Positions 21,844 through 35,170 are shown, counted from the first letter of the stretch. The stretch is 64,000 nt of DNA from Nicotiana tabacum (GCF_000715075.1 NC_134101.1:148961084-149025083); one strand, 5' to 3'. Program-made: numbers and translations. Notes: a model not told the origin generated them from the sequence alone.

Positions 21844-24800
21844 TATGAGTACGTGATTTTTGCCTCACAAGAATTACTCCCAAAAGAAATCACAAATAAT
21901 TTTTTCTTTGTGTGCAATTTTGAATTTTTCGTGGCATTTTATATGTGCATGTTTATTTTATTCTAATTAAAGAAAAATACAAAAAAAATAATAATATGTA
22001 GGTGCATGTGCATTTAGGAATTAATGTTGCATTTTTACAATTAATTAATCATTGGTTTATATAAAAGGATAAAATACAAAAATACATTTAGGAATTAATT
22101 AACCATAATTTGGTTAAAAGAAAATCACAAAAATATGCATGTGTGTTTCTTGTCATTGTGTTGATTTTATTTAATGTTTAATTTGTGTGTTAATTATTAT
22201 AGGTTAAATAATATGTGTGTAATTTTATTTTTGATTTTACAATTTATTTAGGATTTTTTGTTTAATTTTTGTAATTAAAGAAAAAGGGAAAATGGGTAAA
22301 GTATTAAGGAAATTCGGATTGGGCCAGGTGAAAAATTCAGGCCCAAACCTCATCCCTAACCCAATCCAGACCAGCTGGTCTCAGAGACAGACGAAACGGC
22401 GTAGTATGATGATGAAACTACCTCGTTTCGTCACCCGTCAATCTCAGCCGTTCAATCACCCAATCCAACGGTCCAAGATCACTTTCAGTAACCCGTCTCC
22501 AACCCGACCCATTTGTCTCTGGTTCGAACCGATCCTAAACCAAAATCAAACGACACCGTTCCTTTTAAGTAAATTGATCTGGGCCATTGATCTCAGCAGA
22601 TCGAACAGCCTAGGATCAATTCCCTCCCCCATATATAAGCCTAACCCATCACCCCCACGCCCCCTAGGCTATACCCCACATTCCACCTTCGTCTCTGATC
22701 TTCAGAGACCAGATGATCCACCACCGCTTACCACTGTCAACCACCGTCAACCACCCACCGGAAATCGCCTCACGGCGGTTCCGGTGGTCCAAACAACCCC
22801 AGCTTAACACCCTCGACTCCTCTTGACCTCCCCATTCCAAATCCGTAACCCATATTCTTCGAATCAGGCCTCAACTCTTCGAATCTTAAATCGAAGGTTG
22901 GCCTGAAAAACCTCACATTCTCCGATGGCTACCAAATTAACACCACAGCTTCTCCTGACCACCCTCGTCATGAATCTGGTAATAGTTCAGTTCGAATCTT
23001 CCTGGAACTTCTCGAATCTTCATTTGAAGATTCGAGCAAAACCTAAAACTGCCCCAATCGAACCCAAAATCTGAGAAAAACGGAACCCTAAATTCCAAAT
23101 CATGGAATCTGTCAAAATATTAAAGGAAGGGTTGGGGTCTAATTGACCTTAATCGAAGTGTTCTCAGTTGAGAACACTTCGACTAAGGTCTGTTCGATCT
23201 CAAAGTGTCCGAATACGAGTTTCGAGCCTGGGTCCGTATAGTTCTGGTATTATGAGGTATTTCTTCTTTTTTCCTTTGTATTTGTTCATTTTTTTTAAAC
23301 CTTTGTGTATCTGTTTATTTGTTGTATTGTTTTTAAAATTCTTTTGGTCAATTGACTCTGTTCATATCCAATGGACCTTTTATTTGGCCCGATTCTGTCA
23401 TTTGTTTGCATTTGCTTTAATTGTTATGTGTAATAAATTGTGTAATCAATTCATAAGTTGCATCGATTAATTAACTTCTTGTTAGTCTATGATTTTGTCA
23501 ATAACATTGTTTGCCTATTGCTTTGTTACTGACTTGATTAGTGTCAATTGTAATACATAATCGATTAATTAAGCTTCGTCGATTAGGTCGTTCGTATAGT
23601 TTGAATCATTCGACATTCTGTTGTTTATAGTTTTCAAATTGTCCCCTTTATGTTGTGTTTGGTCCTTTTTCTCTTAGTTTTTCATCATCTTTCTGCATAT
23701 GAATGCCTTTTATTCTCGTTCAATGTGTTTACAATATTCATATGTTTTCTTGTTTAGGTTTTGTGTTAGTTTATTCCCTGTATATATGCCAAGTGTTACC
23801 TTAGTTAGTTCAATATGGTTATTTCCTGATTCAATGGTCTTTATTCTGATGCTACTCGATATGATTTGAGTCCTGGCTTGAAATGTTGTTTGAATTTGAT
23901 AATTTGAAATGGTTATAGCTGTTAGTCAGAGGTAGTTTTAGATAACTGTTATATTAAACAGATTTTATAATTAAAAGTTGTAGTACAGTTGAAATTGTGT
24001 TAAGAAGTCAGTAATATCAAAGGGTTTTCAAGGGTGATTTAGGAATAAAATAGTTAGGATTATACTTTATTGTTAGTGCTTTGCTAATGGGGGTATTATT
24101 TAATGCACTAATGGGGAACAAAAGGGAATGGGGGGCTGAAATTAAGGAAAAGCCTTCCTTAGTGGGATTTTAAGTGGAAAATTCAGACTTAGTGGGATTT
24201 TAGTGGAAAATTGTGATTTCAATAAGAAAAAGGGGTCGGGCAGTAAGTTGAAAAGGGGGCAGATTTGTATAGATGGTTGGGGGACTGATTTTAAAAGAAA
24301 AAGGGGAATCAGTAGAGAAAAAAAAGAATTCTGACACAAAGAACTCTAATATTCAGAAAAATCAAAATTTGTGCATTAAGAGCTAGAGTTAAAGTATTAA
24401 GGCTGAACTTTTGCATTCAAAGTTTTAGGCTGTTTTCCTTGAAGTGTTTGATAAAAACAGAAAACTACTGTTTCATTGGATCTGTTTGTGTTTAGCTTTG
24501 GTATTGCTGGGCTTTTCAGTTTAGTATTTCCTGGGTTTATTGGTTGTTGTTGCTGCTGTGTTGCTGTATATGCTACTGATGTGTTTCTGCACTGATCTTC
24601 CCCTTTTCTTCTTGTGTTCATACCAGGTACACTTCTACAAATCATTTTGATATACACTTTGAAGATGAAAATGAGATGCAGAATTTTAGCATGTTTTAGA
24701 TAGACTTTAATTATGTTGTTAAATGAATGTTAGACATTTGTATAAGTATGACTATTTCTTCTATAAGATCATGTTATTAGCAATAAGTGATAAGTAACTT

Positions 24801-26194
24801 TAGATTGTGGAATTGAATTCTTTAAAAAATATGAGCATTAATTAGTATAATATGTGTGTTTAATTTGAGTAAGATGTAGGTATTTTGAACTCTTTAGTCT
24901 CGCGTGAGTTTCATAGTTAAATAATGTCATTTTGTTAATGCGTGTCATCAAATACCTTAGTTCGGAATCATTTGAGCAAATAATCCATGTAGGATATCAA
25001 TTTAATATTGGTTGGTTAACAAAAATCTAGTTTTGAACTCGTAATTTTGTAATTGTTGAATCTTTAAGTAACAAAGACCCGCAAATTTAGGCAAACATAG
25101 GGACTCTTAACTTGTATAATTAGCAGGTTTAGTATTTGAAGAAGTGAATCAATATAGCAAGGCTAAGAGCATTAATCCAATAGACATGAGTCGAGTTCAA
25201 AAAATGAGTTAATATTGAAGTTCAAAAGAGCATTAGCGATTAAAGTTAATTCTAGTTGCCAATATTTGTAAGTAATTAATACCCATGGTTTGTTCATTTA
25301 ACAAAATGGGTTTAGGATAGTTATAAGACGTTTAGTTTTTTTACTGCTTGTCAATTTTGTACTTTATTTATAATTTCAGCTTTGGTGATGTTTACTTTTC
25401 AACAATGGTCGTAAGTTGGTAAATAATAAACAACGGACCGATTAAGCATATAATTAATTAGAATTTTTATTTTATTTTTATAGATTAATTTAAATAGAAA
25501 TGTAGTCACTTTAGGTCCTTAAAATAAAGGAGGCGTGTCTTGCCACAGTAAATCACAAATTGCGGGGCCCTCAATAAAAGGACTCAATAACCGGATAGAC
25601 TTTGGAGTTGGCCATCTAATGAATTTTCACGGCCTCCTCCCAAAACAACAATACGTTAGTCGCTCTAGGCGCGTCTTTAATAAATTATTTTCTTAAATAC
25701 GGGTGCGCATTCATGTGGCCCAAAATCCAAATCCCGACGGAGTCGAAATATGTCGATAACCACTGGTGCATTGACTGTGACGTGGTTCGAGATACGTTTT
25801 CACAACGTTGCAATTCTTCGTAAAATAATAACAATAATAATAAAATTGATAAAGGCGGTTCAAAGTTAAAATTTGCATATAAGTTCTTAATTGTTAAAAT
25901 CAGATAAAATAAGCCAAATATAACAGTTGAGCGACCGTGCTAGAACCACGAAACTCGGGAATGCCTAACACCTTCTCCCGGGTTAACAAAATTCCTTATC
26001 CGGATTTCTGGTGCGCAGACTGTTAAACATAGTCAATATTTTCCTCAATTCGGGATTCAACCGGTGACTTGGGACACCACAAATCTCCCAAGTGGCGACT
26101 CTGAAGTACATAAACAAATCCCGTTTCGATTGTCCTTTAATTGAAAAAACTCCCTTATACCCTATGGGGTGTAGGAAAAAAAGGAGGTGTGACA
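21844..26194 (+). mobile_element. 3' LTR of Ogre-like element (4351 bp)
   Basis: Aligns end to end with 3451-7853. It begins TATGAGTACG, where the 5' copy has TGTGAG, and ends GTGTGACA followed by ATTAC. TATA motif at 22632-22638. The hairpin at 23145-23190 is unchanged relative to the 5' LTR. Confidence 0.93.
23145..23190. other. 22-bp stem hairpin inside the 3' LTR
   Basis: Same two 22-nt arms, GT loop and single A/C mismatch as at 4806-4851. The surrounding LTR has accumulated differences between the two copies, but this 46-nt block has not. Confidence 0.9.
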
Positions 26195-26199
26195 ATTAC
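26195..26199. repeat. Target site duplication ATTAC, right
   Basis: Copy of 3446-3450 directly after the 3' LTR end. Confidence 0.9.
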
Positions 26200-28958
26200 A
26201 ACGTTATGTTTTGTATTAGTTTTGGTTGAGGTATACTTGTGAAGTAGTTAGGGCTTGTATAGGTTGATTTTGATGATGAATTAATCAAGGAACTTCTGGA
26301 TATTGAGTTGTTATTAGTAAAGGATGCAGTGTGCATGGAGTAGGTATTCACTCGGTTACTTAGAAGTGTGGATTACTTCTTAGGGTGTTAGTGTGCAAAT
26401 AGGGCACAAGTCATTCGGTCTATTTGATCAGTTTAATTGAGATTTGAGCAGAGTGGATGACTCTCGAGAATGGTTCTAATGGATTCAAGATTTATATGTA
26501 GCAATTGAGAATCTTCAGGATGTGTATATGTCTAGAAACTGAGATTTACATTGGATGGTGTTGAGACTTGTGGCATTTCTATATCCTTATGGATTCTACA
26601 TTTTAGTGTCAAGAAGGTGAAGGAAACAACTTTAAATTCATAAAAGGTCTCTTTCGAGTAGTATCTCGGTTGTGGTACTTTTGGGGTGCTTAAGAGAGCA
26701 TTCAACGGCTTATGAGCCTTAGGACAGTATGATCTTATGCCAGGGTCTCGTGGGGCAAGTTTTGGTTAAGGATAACAGTGTTCTAGCGTGGAGAAGTATA
26801 ATTTGAAGGGAATTCGGGAAGAACTCGAAGAGTTAGGACAACTTGGTAGTAGGTTGGATCAACACAATAATGGATGTAATCGGTTCCTTGGGCACTTATG
26901 ATGTGGCTAGTCTCAACAGGTGTCTTGTGGTAATGTTCTTGGGTCATTGGTGACCTGCGTAGCTTGGTTGAGTTAGAGAGATTTAGTTCTGATGGCTTGA
27001 TTATGTGCAAATGAGTTTCAAAAAGTTCTCAATGGTTTCTACCACGATTCGAGGAGTATATTTCCTACTGGCGTGAGGAGCATGTGATGTATAGTGATTT
27101 TCTCCAGATAAAATCAAATGAAAAGTTCTTGGCTAATTGAGTATGTAGTTGCTTGTGACTCGGAGTGGATTATGAAGTTCTCGTATTTTTATATGATGGC
27201 ATGGTATATGCGGTAGTGTTGTATGGGATCAAGATTTGCATATGCATGGTCGTGGGTTAGTTTTGGAGCAAAAGACATGAATTCTTAGGCAGCATGGACG
27301 ATCTCAGATGACTAATTAAATGATATTACTATTTGATATGGCTTGACGTGAGTGTACATTTCAGAAGGGGCACTGTTTTTTATTTATTATGGATACTTCA
27401 TTGGTATCGTGGCACCCTCTTAGTCAATCGACTATTGATATTCAAATCTTGCTTTGTGGCACGGAAAAATTATAGAAGTATTCCTCATGGCATTATCGTG
27501 TATGGGAGATGTGTTAGACATTCGGGCTGTGGAGTTGGAATTAGATATGGTAATTCTTGTGTTCTATGGATTTGGAGACTGGAGTTCTCAAGAGTAGATT
27601 GTTTCATGGTGCTGGCTTGTGAAGTTGTGGCCGAAGCTAGCCAGATGATAGTATGTGTTATGATTCAGTCATTGTGGACTTTTGGAGGATTATGAATCTA
27701 TTTATGGGTGACTAGAGCTGATTTAGGGGTCCATTGGTAGGCCCAGTTAGGACGTGTATTCTATATCGAGTCGGATTGGTTGGCTCCATACTGCTATTAT
27801 TGAGGGATATGCCATTCAGTTGTTTTTGAGCTTATTCGTATTCCAAAATGATGCGTGAGTTACTCTCTATGCTATGAGGGTTGCTATTCGTGGGTTACAT
27901 TCATACTTGGTGCAGTTCTATTTGAGCTTTATAGCGGAATTCGAGCGAGATGAGTATTTGGGTATTGCATGATTGATTACAAATTGGATATGTTCTTTCC
28001 GGATTGTGGTATTGTGTTAATTGCTCTCCGTGGTTATGGTAATGCACTTTGGGCACTTGATATCGAATTTTGCATGATTATTGATTTTGAGCAGGGTGGC
28101 TCGAGGTATATAATATGGACTAGTGTTTGGATGGGGTCACGCATTGTAGCGGGTTTATATTGAGGTATGATCCTTTGTGATAGATTTGTGTGTTTTGGTT
28201 CACACGATGTGTGATGGGTTCTTAGCATTGCGTTATGGTGGTACCCATTGAGCTTGCGGAACGGTTCTCTTGTTTGAGTAGATTGGAATATTGCTTATTG
28301 GTACACGGATTGCACGAGTTATGGCTTTAGATTGTATTGATGTTTCATGTCACTAGAGTGGTCGTGTTGGATGAGATGAGGTCATTGGACCTAGAATAGA
28401 TATTATCGGAATCGATTACAACATGGTTGGAAGGATAATATCGAAAGTCGGCTTAGAAATTTGCTATAGTTCTTGTCAAAGGAGAGGGAGCTCCATGACT
28501 TGTTGATCTAACGAATAGTTATGAGTTTCTATGTGTTTATTTCATCATTGGCAGTATATGAAGGTTTTAGAATAAGACTTTGTTTGATAAGAGGTTCATT
28601 ACCGATATTGGGTTATTTTGAGCAGCTACTGTGATTGGAAATTATTGCTATGAGTATTTGAGTTTTGCGGTATATCATGTGATTACATCTTGGGTTATGA
28701 ATATGGCTTGATACAACTTGTTCAGACTTATAAAATGTGTAGATTCGAGGTTCTGATCTCATAGAAATTCTGGATGTGGGAATTGGATTCTAAGGCTTAT
28801 GGGATGGGTTAAATTAAGAAATTTCAGATATGTTGAGTTATCAGACCTATGGATAGGGTGACATGGGATCACCCCCGGGTATGTGCATGGTAAAGTTACA
28901 CTGCAGTTTGATGGCTTTAGGATCAACTCTAGGCACATTCGAGGATGAACGTATGTTT
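26200..28958. mobile_element. Outer element internal region, right part, non-coding
   Basis: Continues the interior interrupted at 3450 and ends in a polypurine tract at 28959-28971. No retroviral-type motif is seen in six frames; the open stretches (27333-27695 and others) are chance. With the left part, the interior is only about 3.8 kb. The last 0.8 kb (from 28172) belongs to the duplicated block. Confidence 0.65.
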
Positions 28959-28971
28959 AAGTGGGGGAGGA
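28959..28971 (+). other. Polypurine tract, duplicated copy 1
   Basis: AAGTGGGGGAGGA directly before the LTR start TGTAACAACCCG at 28972. The equivalent in copy 2 is 31702-31714. Confidence 0.75.
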
Positions 28972-30902
28972 TGTAACAACCCGACCGGTTATTTTGAGCA
29001 TTTGCACTCTGCTCGGTTGTTTGATGGCATGAATAGCTCCGTATGATGCATTATGACTTATGTGAATCGTCGGTTTTGGTTTTCAGGTTATTCGGAATCA
29101 ATTTGGGAGAGTGATTCTCAACTAGAAGCTTTAAATTTGAAAGGGTTGACCAAGTTTGACTTTTTAGTAGTTGACCTCAGATTGGATTTTTGATGGTTCC
29201 ATTAGCTCCGTTGGGTTATTTTGGACTTAGGAGCGTGTTCGGAAAATTATTTGGAAGTTTATAGTTTAATTAGGCTCGAAATGACTAAAACGAAAATTCA
29301 AGTTTGGAAGTTTGACCGGGGAGTTGACTTTTGATATCGGGACCGGAATCCGATTATGGAAATTGGAATAGCTCCATTATATCATTTATGACTTGTGTGC
29401 AAAATTTGAGGTCAATCGGACGTGCTTTGATGGGTTTCGACATCGAATGTGGAATTGAGAAGTTCATAAGTTCTTAAGCTTGAATCGACTGGTGATTCGT
29501 GTTTTGTCCTTGTTAGGTGTGATTTGAGACCCCGAGTAATTACAGAACTTGTTGGTATAATTAAACGGGATCCTGAATGGCTCGGGTGAGTTTTGGGGTG
29601 AGTTTTGAGCAAGTCCTGGCATTTTGGCACTCTGATGTTGTTACAGAATGTTGGAAGTGCGGACCACACAATTTCATATGCTGAGGCACATTTTTGAGTA
29701 CTGTAGCGGATGAAAAAGTGCAACATGAGATGAAAATGTGCTGACCATAGAGGAAAAGTGCGGACCAAACAATTTTGTATGTTGCCGCACTTCAGGGTGT
29801 TCTGCAGGTTTGCTGGTTTTGGAAGCTTATATCTTTTGATCCGCAAGAAATTTGGAGATGATTCAAAAACAAAAGCTGTATCCCTTCGTGTCTAGTTTCC
29901 AGAAAGATAAAGAAATCATCATGTAGACATTTGTACAGAAAGGTATGGTCATTTTACTAAATCCTGGTAGGGCAGAAGTTGTTGAAGTGCGGCTGCACAA
30001 TTTGGATTGCGGCTGAAGGACCTGGGATGTGCGACCGCACTTGAAAATGTGTGTTTAGCACTTTGGAAGGAAGCTTTGGTACTATATAAACAAGGGTTAG
30101 GGTATTATTTCACATTTTGGACTTTGGGAGCTCATTTTTACGATTTTTCGTGGGGTTTTTCAAGAAAATCGTCGAGGTAAGTGATTCAAACTAGAATTTG
30201 GTTAATATACATGAATATATCTGTGATTTCATCATTTAATTAGTACCTTGAGACGAAAATTTAGAAAAAATTGTAGAGACTTCATAAACTATAAATTGGG
30301 GATTTGAAGGTCGAGTTGCGATCGGAATTGGCTAATTTTGGTATGGTTAGACTCGTGAGTGAATGAGTGTTCATATTTCATGACTAAGGATTTGATCTTT
30401 ATCATTTGGAATTATTTCCTTGGGCTTTATTTGATATATTTGAGTTGCTTTTGGTTAGTTTTGAGCCGTTCGTAGATCGGTACGCGCGATATGGCATTTT
30501 CGAAGCATCGCTTGGCTTGCTTGTTATTGGAATTGGCTTGTTCGAGGTAAGTAACTCTTCTAAACTTAATGCTGAGGGTATGAAACCCCGAATTACGTGT
30601 TGTGTGACTAGTATTTAGGTGATGCACATGCTAGCTGATGGGTGTCTGGGCGTGCACCCTGTGATTGCGACTCCGTTGTTTTCATGTACTGTATAGTGGT
30701 CCTATTGTGTTGATATCTGTATTTTCACCATGTGATAAAGTAACGGAATTGTCAGTCATGCTGGATATCATGTTTAGGCTTTATACTAATATTGTTAGGA
30801 CCCATAATGGTCGTTTATTGTTGTCATCTCACTGATTTTATTGGTATTTCGTACTCAGTCATATTCATGCATTCATATCATTTCTCAGTCTCAACTGTTA
30901 TT
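28972..30902 (+). mobile_element. Truncated extra LTR of outer element
   Basis: Begins TGTAACAACCCGACCGG and breaks off at 30902, where the duplicated interior starts again. A TATATAAA box lies at 30083-30090. No gene: the 144-aa minus-strand open stretch and the 70-aa plus-strand one occur identically in both copies because they sit in duplicated LTR. Confidence 0.85.
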
Positions 30903-30914
30903 AATTGTTAGGAC

Positions 30915-33645
30915 CCTTTGTGATAGATTTGTGTGTTTTGGTTCACACGATGTGTGATGGGTTCTTAGCATTGCGTTATGGTGGTACCCATTGAGCTTGC
31001 GGAACGGTTCTCTTGTTTGAGTAGATTGGAATATTGCTTATTGGTGCACGGATTGCACGAGTTATGGCTTTAGATTGTATTGATATTTCATGTCACTAGA
31101 GTGGTCGTGTTGGATGAGATGAGGTCATTGGACCTAGAATAGATATTATCGGAATCGATTACAGCATGGTTGGAAGGATAATATCGAAAGTCGGCTTAGA
31201 AATTTGCTATAGTTCTTGTCAAAGGAGAGGGAGCTCCATGACTTGTTGATCTAACGAATAGTTATGAGTTTCTATGTGTTTATTTCATCATTGGCAGTAT
31301 ATGAAGGTTTTAGAATAAGACTTTGTTTGATAAGAGGTTCATTACCGATATTGGGTTATTTTGAGCAGCTACTGTGATTGGAAATTATTGCTATGAGTAT
31401 TTGAGTTTTGCGGTATATCATGTGATTACATCTTGGGTTATGAATATGGCTTGATACAACTTGTTCAGACTTATACAATGTGTAGATTCGAGGTTCTGAT
31501 CTCATAGAAATTCTGGATGTGGGAATTGGATTCTAAGGCTTATGGGATGGGTTAAATTAAGAAATTTCAGATATGTTGAGTTATCAGACCTATGGATAGG
31601 GTGACATGGGATCACCCCCGGGTATGTGCATGGTAAAGTTACACTGCAGTTTGATGGCTTTAGGATCAACTCTAGGCACATTCGAGGATGAACGTATGTT
31701 TAAGTGGGGGAGGATGTAACAACCCGACCGGTTATTTTGAGCATTTGCACTCTGCTCGGTTGTTTGATGGCATGAATAGCTCCGTATGATGCATTATGAC
31801 TTATGTGAATCGTCGGTTTTGGTTTTCAGGTTATTCGGAATCAATTTGGGAGAGTGATTCTCAACTAGAAGCTTTAAATTTGAAAGGGTTGACCAAGTTT
31901 GACTTTTTAGTAGTTGACCTCAGATTGGATTTTTGATGGTTCCATTAGCTCCGTTGGGTTATTTTGGACTTAGGAGCGTGTTCGGAAAATTATTTGGAAG
32001 TTTATAGTTTAATTAGGCTCGAAATGACTAAAACGAAAATTCAAGTTTGGAAGTTTGACCGGGGAGTTGACTTTTGATATCGGGACCGGAATCCGATTAT
32101 GGAAATTGGAATAGCTCCATTATATCATTTATGACTTGTGTGCAAAATTTGAGGTCAATCGGACGTGCTTTGATGGGTTTCGACATCGAATGTGGAATTG
32201 AGAAGTTCATAAGTTCTTAAGCTTGAATCGACTGGTGATTCGTGTTTTGTCCTTGTTAGGTGTGATTTGAGACCCCGAGTAATTACAGAACTTGTTGGTA
32301 TAATTAAACGGGATCCTGAATGGCTCGGGTGAGTTTTGGGGTGAGTTTTGAGCAAGTCCTGGCATTTTGGCACTCTGATGTTGTTACAGAATGTTGGAAG
32401 TGCGGACCACACAATTTCATATGCTGAGGCACATTTTTGAGTACTGTAGCGGATGAAAAAGTGCAACATGAGATGAAAATGTGCTGACCATAGAGGAATA
32501 GTGCGGACCAAACAATTTTGTCTGTTGCCGCACTTCAGGGTGTTCTGCAGGTTTGCTGGTTTTGGAAGCTTATATCTTTTGATCCGCAAGAAATTTGGAG
32601 ATGATTCAAAAACAAAAGCTGTATCCCTTCGTGTCTAGTTTCCAGAAAGATAAAGAAATCATCATGTAGACATTTGTACAGAAAGGTATGGTCATTTTAC
32701 TAAATCCTGGTAGGGCAGAAGTTGTTGAAGTGCGGCTGCACAATTTGGATTGCGGCTGCAGGACCTGGGATGTGCGACCGCACTTGAAAATGTGTGGTCA
32801 GCACTTTGGAAGGAAGCTTTGGTACTATATAAACAAGGGTTAGGGTATTATTTCACATTTTGGACTTTGGGAGCTCATTTTTACGATTTTTCGTGGGGTT
32901 TTTCAAGAAAATCGTCGAGGTAAGTGATTCAAACTAGAATTTGGTTAATATACATGAATATATCTGTGATTTCATCATTTAATTAGTACCTTGAGACGAA
33001 AATTTAGAAAAAATTGTAGAGACTTCATAAACTATAAATTGGGGATTTGAAGGTCGAGTTGCGATCGGAATTGGCTAATTTTGGTATGGTTAGACTCGTG
33101 AGTGAATGAGTGTTCATATTTCATGACTAAGGATTTGATCTTTATCATTTGGAATTATTTCCTTGGGCTTTATTTGATATATTTGAGTTGCTTTTGGTTA
33201 GTTTTGAGCCGTTCGTAGATCGGTACGCGCGATATGGCATTTTCGAAGCATCGCTTGGCTTGCTTGTTATTGGAATTGGCTTGTTCGAGGTAAGTAACTC
33301 TTCTAAACTTAATGCTGAGGGTATGAAACCCCGAATTACGTGTTGTGTGACTAGTATTTAGGTGATGCACATGCTAGCTGATGGGTGTCTGGGCGTGCAC
33401 CCTGTGATTGCGACTCCGTTGTTTTCATGTACTGTATAGTGGTCCTATTGTGTTGATATCTGTATTTTCACCATGTGATAAAGTAACGGAATTGTCAGTC
33501 ATACTGGATATCATGTTTAGGCTTTATACTAATATTGTTAGGACCCATAATGGTCGTTTATTGTTGTCATCTCACTGATTTTATTGGTATTTCGTACTCA
33601 GTCATATTCATGCATTCATATCATTTCTCAGTCTCAACTGTTATT
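30915..33645. repeat. Direct duplication, copy 2 (2731 bp)
   Basis: Second copy of 28172-30902. Here the LTR continues past the duplication end to 35000, so this copy is the original arrangement and copy 1 is the truncated one, or both derive from unequal exchange. Confidence 0.92.
32826..32833 (+). promoter_or_regulatory. Putative TATA box in outer-element LTR
   Basis: TATATAAA followed by caagggttagggt, identical in the truncated LTR copy at 30083-30090. Confidence 0.5.
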
Positions 33646-33759
33646 TATTGATACATCATATCATTGTTGTTGGGCTAGTTTCATGACATTATGAGCCCGT
33701 GAGTGAGACTGGAGAGATTGATAACTGAGTTAGGCCGAGAGCTTGAGTGAGAGTGATAC

Positions 33760-34080
33760 TATGGGATCGGGCTGCACGCTGCAGCATGATATATTGATTA
33801 TATTTTATGGGATCAGGCTGCACACCGCAATGATATAGCACTTGGGCTGAATGAGCCCTTCCGAAGTCTGCACACCCCTAGTGAGCGCAGCTGATTATAT
33901 ATTTATATATGGATCGGGTTGCACGCTGCAACGAGCCTTATGGTTGTTTATATATATATGGATCGGGTTGTACGCCGTAATGAGCCTTATGGTTGTTTAT
34001 ATATATATGGATCGGGTTGCACGCTGCAATGAGCCTTATGGCTATACATATGTGGATGGGGTTGCACGCCACAACAAGTA
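33760..34080. repeat. LTR minisatellite, 3' LTR copy
   Basis: Counterpart of 1160-1485. Four main units start near 33912, 33962, 34009 and 34056, with substitutions independent of the 5' copy. Confidence 0.85.
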
Positions 34081-35000
34081 TTATATAGTGCTGAGTGATT
34101 GAGTGTGCTGAGTATTGAGCGTGGTAAGAGAGAAATGCGAGATGGTGAGATTGAGTTCTCTGAGAGTGTGAGTACATGAGTTTATCACTGGGAGGTATTG
34201 CATTTGCCACGCGCACTTGAGATACATGCATAGAGATGCATTTCCTTTTGTTGCCCGGTTTTGGTGACGTTCATGATTTTACTTGTATCTTAATATGTAG
34301 GCATAGAGATGTACTTTCATCATGCTATCTAAAAACGAAACATTTACCTGATGAAAGGTTTTTGGGAAAAATTATAGTTTTCAAACTCACTCATATTTTT
34401 GACGATTTTGGTAAGGGATTTGGATTTTTACTGATATACTTGAAATGTGAAACTACTTTCGGAAAATTATGAAAAGGTTGAGCATTTTATCTCTGAGCTA
34501 CTTCTTTATTTAATCATTGTTATGAACTGTTGTTGTTTATTGGTGCAGGACCCGACCCATGTTTCAGCTTGTCACTACATTCAACCTAAGGTTAGATTTG
34601 TTACTTACCAAAATATGGGGTCGGTTGTACTGATACTACACTTCTGCACATTGCGTGCAGATGTTGGCTGTTGTTGTTGCTGTGTTCGATGGTTGCTGGA
34701 TTTGAAGGTGTACCTTGTCCCTGTTGTAGCTGCCTCTTGTTCATAGTAGCCTTAGATTTATATAACCCTATTTATGTACTTTTCAAAACAGAAGATGTAT
34801 TTACTTCATATCAGCTTTGTAAACTCTATTCTTAGAAATTCATGATTTGTACTACTAATTCTTGGGAAATGTATAAGTTTCAGATAATTTCTTCCTTTAA
34901 ATTATTTTATTAATTTTATTGGAAATGGATAATTATTAATTGGCTTACCTAGCGGGTTGGTTAGGTGCCATCACGACTAGTTAGATTTTGGATCGTGACA

Positions 35001-35162
35001 AAAGCTTCCTAGTTGAGAATCATTCTTCCAAATCAGTCCCGAGTAACCTGAAAACTAAAATCGACGGTTCACACAAGTCAGAATACATCATACAGAGCTA
35101 CTCACGTCCGTAAACTACCGACTGAAGTGCAAATGCTCAAAACGACCGGTCGGGTCGTTATA
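35001..35162 (-). mobile_element. Inverted fragment of a related LTR
   Basis: The reverse complement matches the first ~160 nt of the outer-element LTR (28974-29132) with clear divergence, for example CGACCGGTCGGGTCGTTA at its end. The outer element probably inserted into an older relative lying in the opposite orientation. Confidence 0.75.
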
Positions 35163-35170
35163 GACAACTA

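Larger units (their letters stand above)
3451..26194 (+). mobile_element. Ogre/Tat-type Ty3/gypsy LTR retrotransposon, 22.7 kb
   Basis: A complete but decayed element. It has LTRs of 4403 and 4351 bp, a matching ATTAC target duplication, a PBS 4 nt after the 5' LTR, and a purine tract before the 3' LTR. Between them are an extra ORF1 upstream of gag, gag-protease with a G-patch-like segment, a candidate intron, RT, RNase H, a second archaeal-type RNase H, integrase, and a 3-kb 3' UTR with tandem repeats. ORF1, dual RNase H, intron, large size and repeat-bearing 3' UTR are the known hallmarks of the Ogre/Tat lineage. Fourteen in-frame stops and about five frameshifts make it non-autonomous now. 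The 5' LTR begins TG; the 3' LTR begins TA, a point change at the terminus. Confidence 0.93.
28172..30902. repeat. Direct duplication, copy 1 (2731 bp)
   Basis: Matches 30915-33645 at a constant offset of 2743 with about ten substitutions noticed by eye (for example 28302 a/g, 29758 a/t, 30757 g/a). It covers the end of the interior, the PPT and the first 1931 bp of an LTR. A 12-nt linker (30903-30914) separates the copies. Confidence 0.92.
31715..35000 (+). mobile_element. Full 3' LTR of outer element (3286 bp)
   Basis: From TGTAACAACCCG (PPT at 31702-31714) to GATCGTGACA. The last 1608 bp match 793-2396. TATATAAA at 32826-32833 is a plausible promoter. The target duplication cannot be tested because the 5' LTR start is missing. 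Confidence 0.88.

Noticed and set aside
27333..27695. 120-codon frame as pol remnant of the outer element
   Set aside because: No residue pattern of RT, RNase H or integrase. Low-complexity Trp/Val-rich translation looks like chance.
29412..29846. 144-codon minus-strand frame, repeated at 32155-32589
   Set aside because: The identical pair results from the 2731-bp duplication of LTR sequence. No motif, and opposite to the element's own strand.
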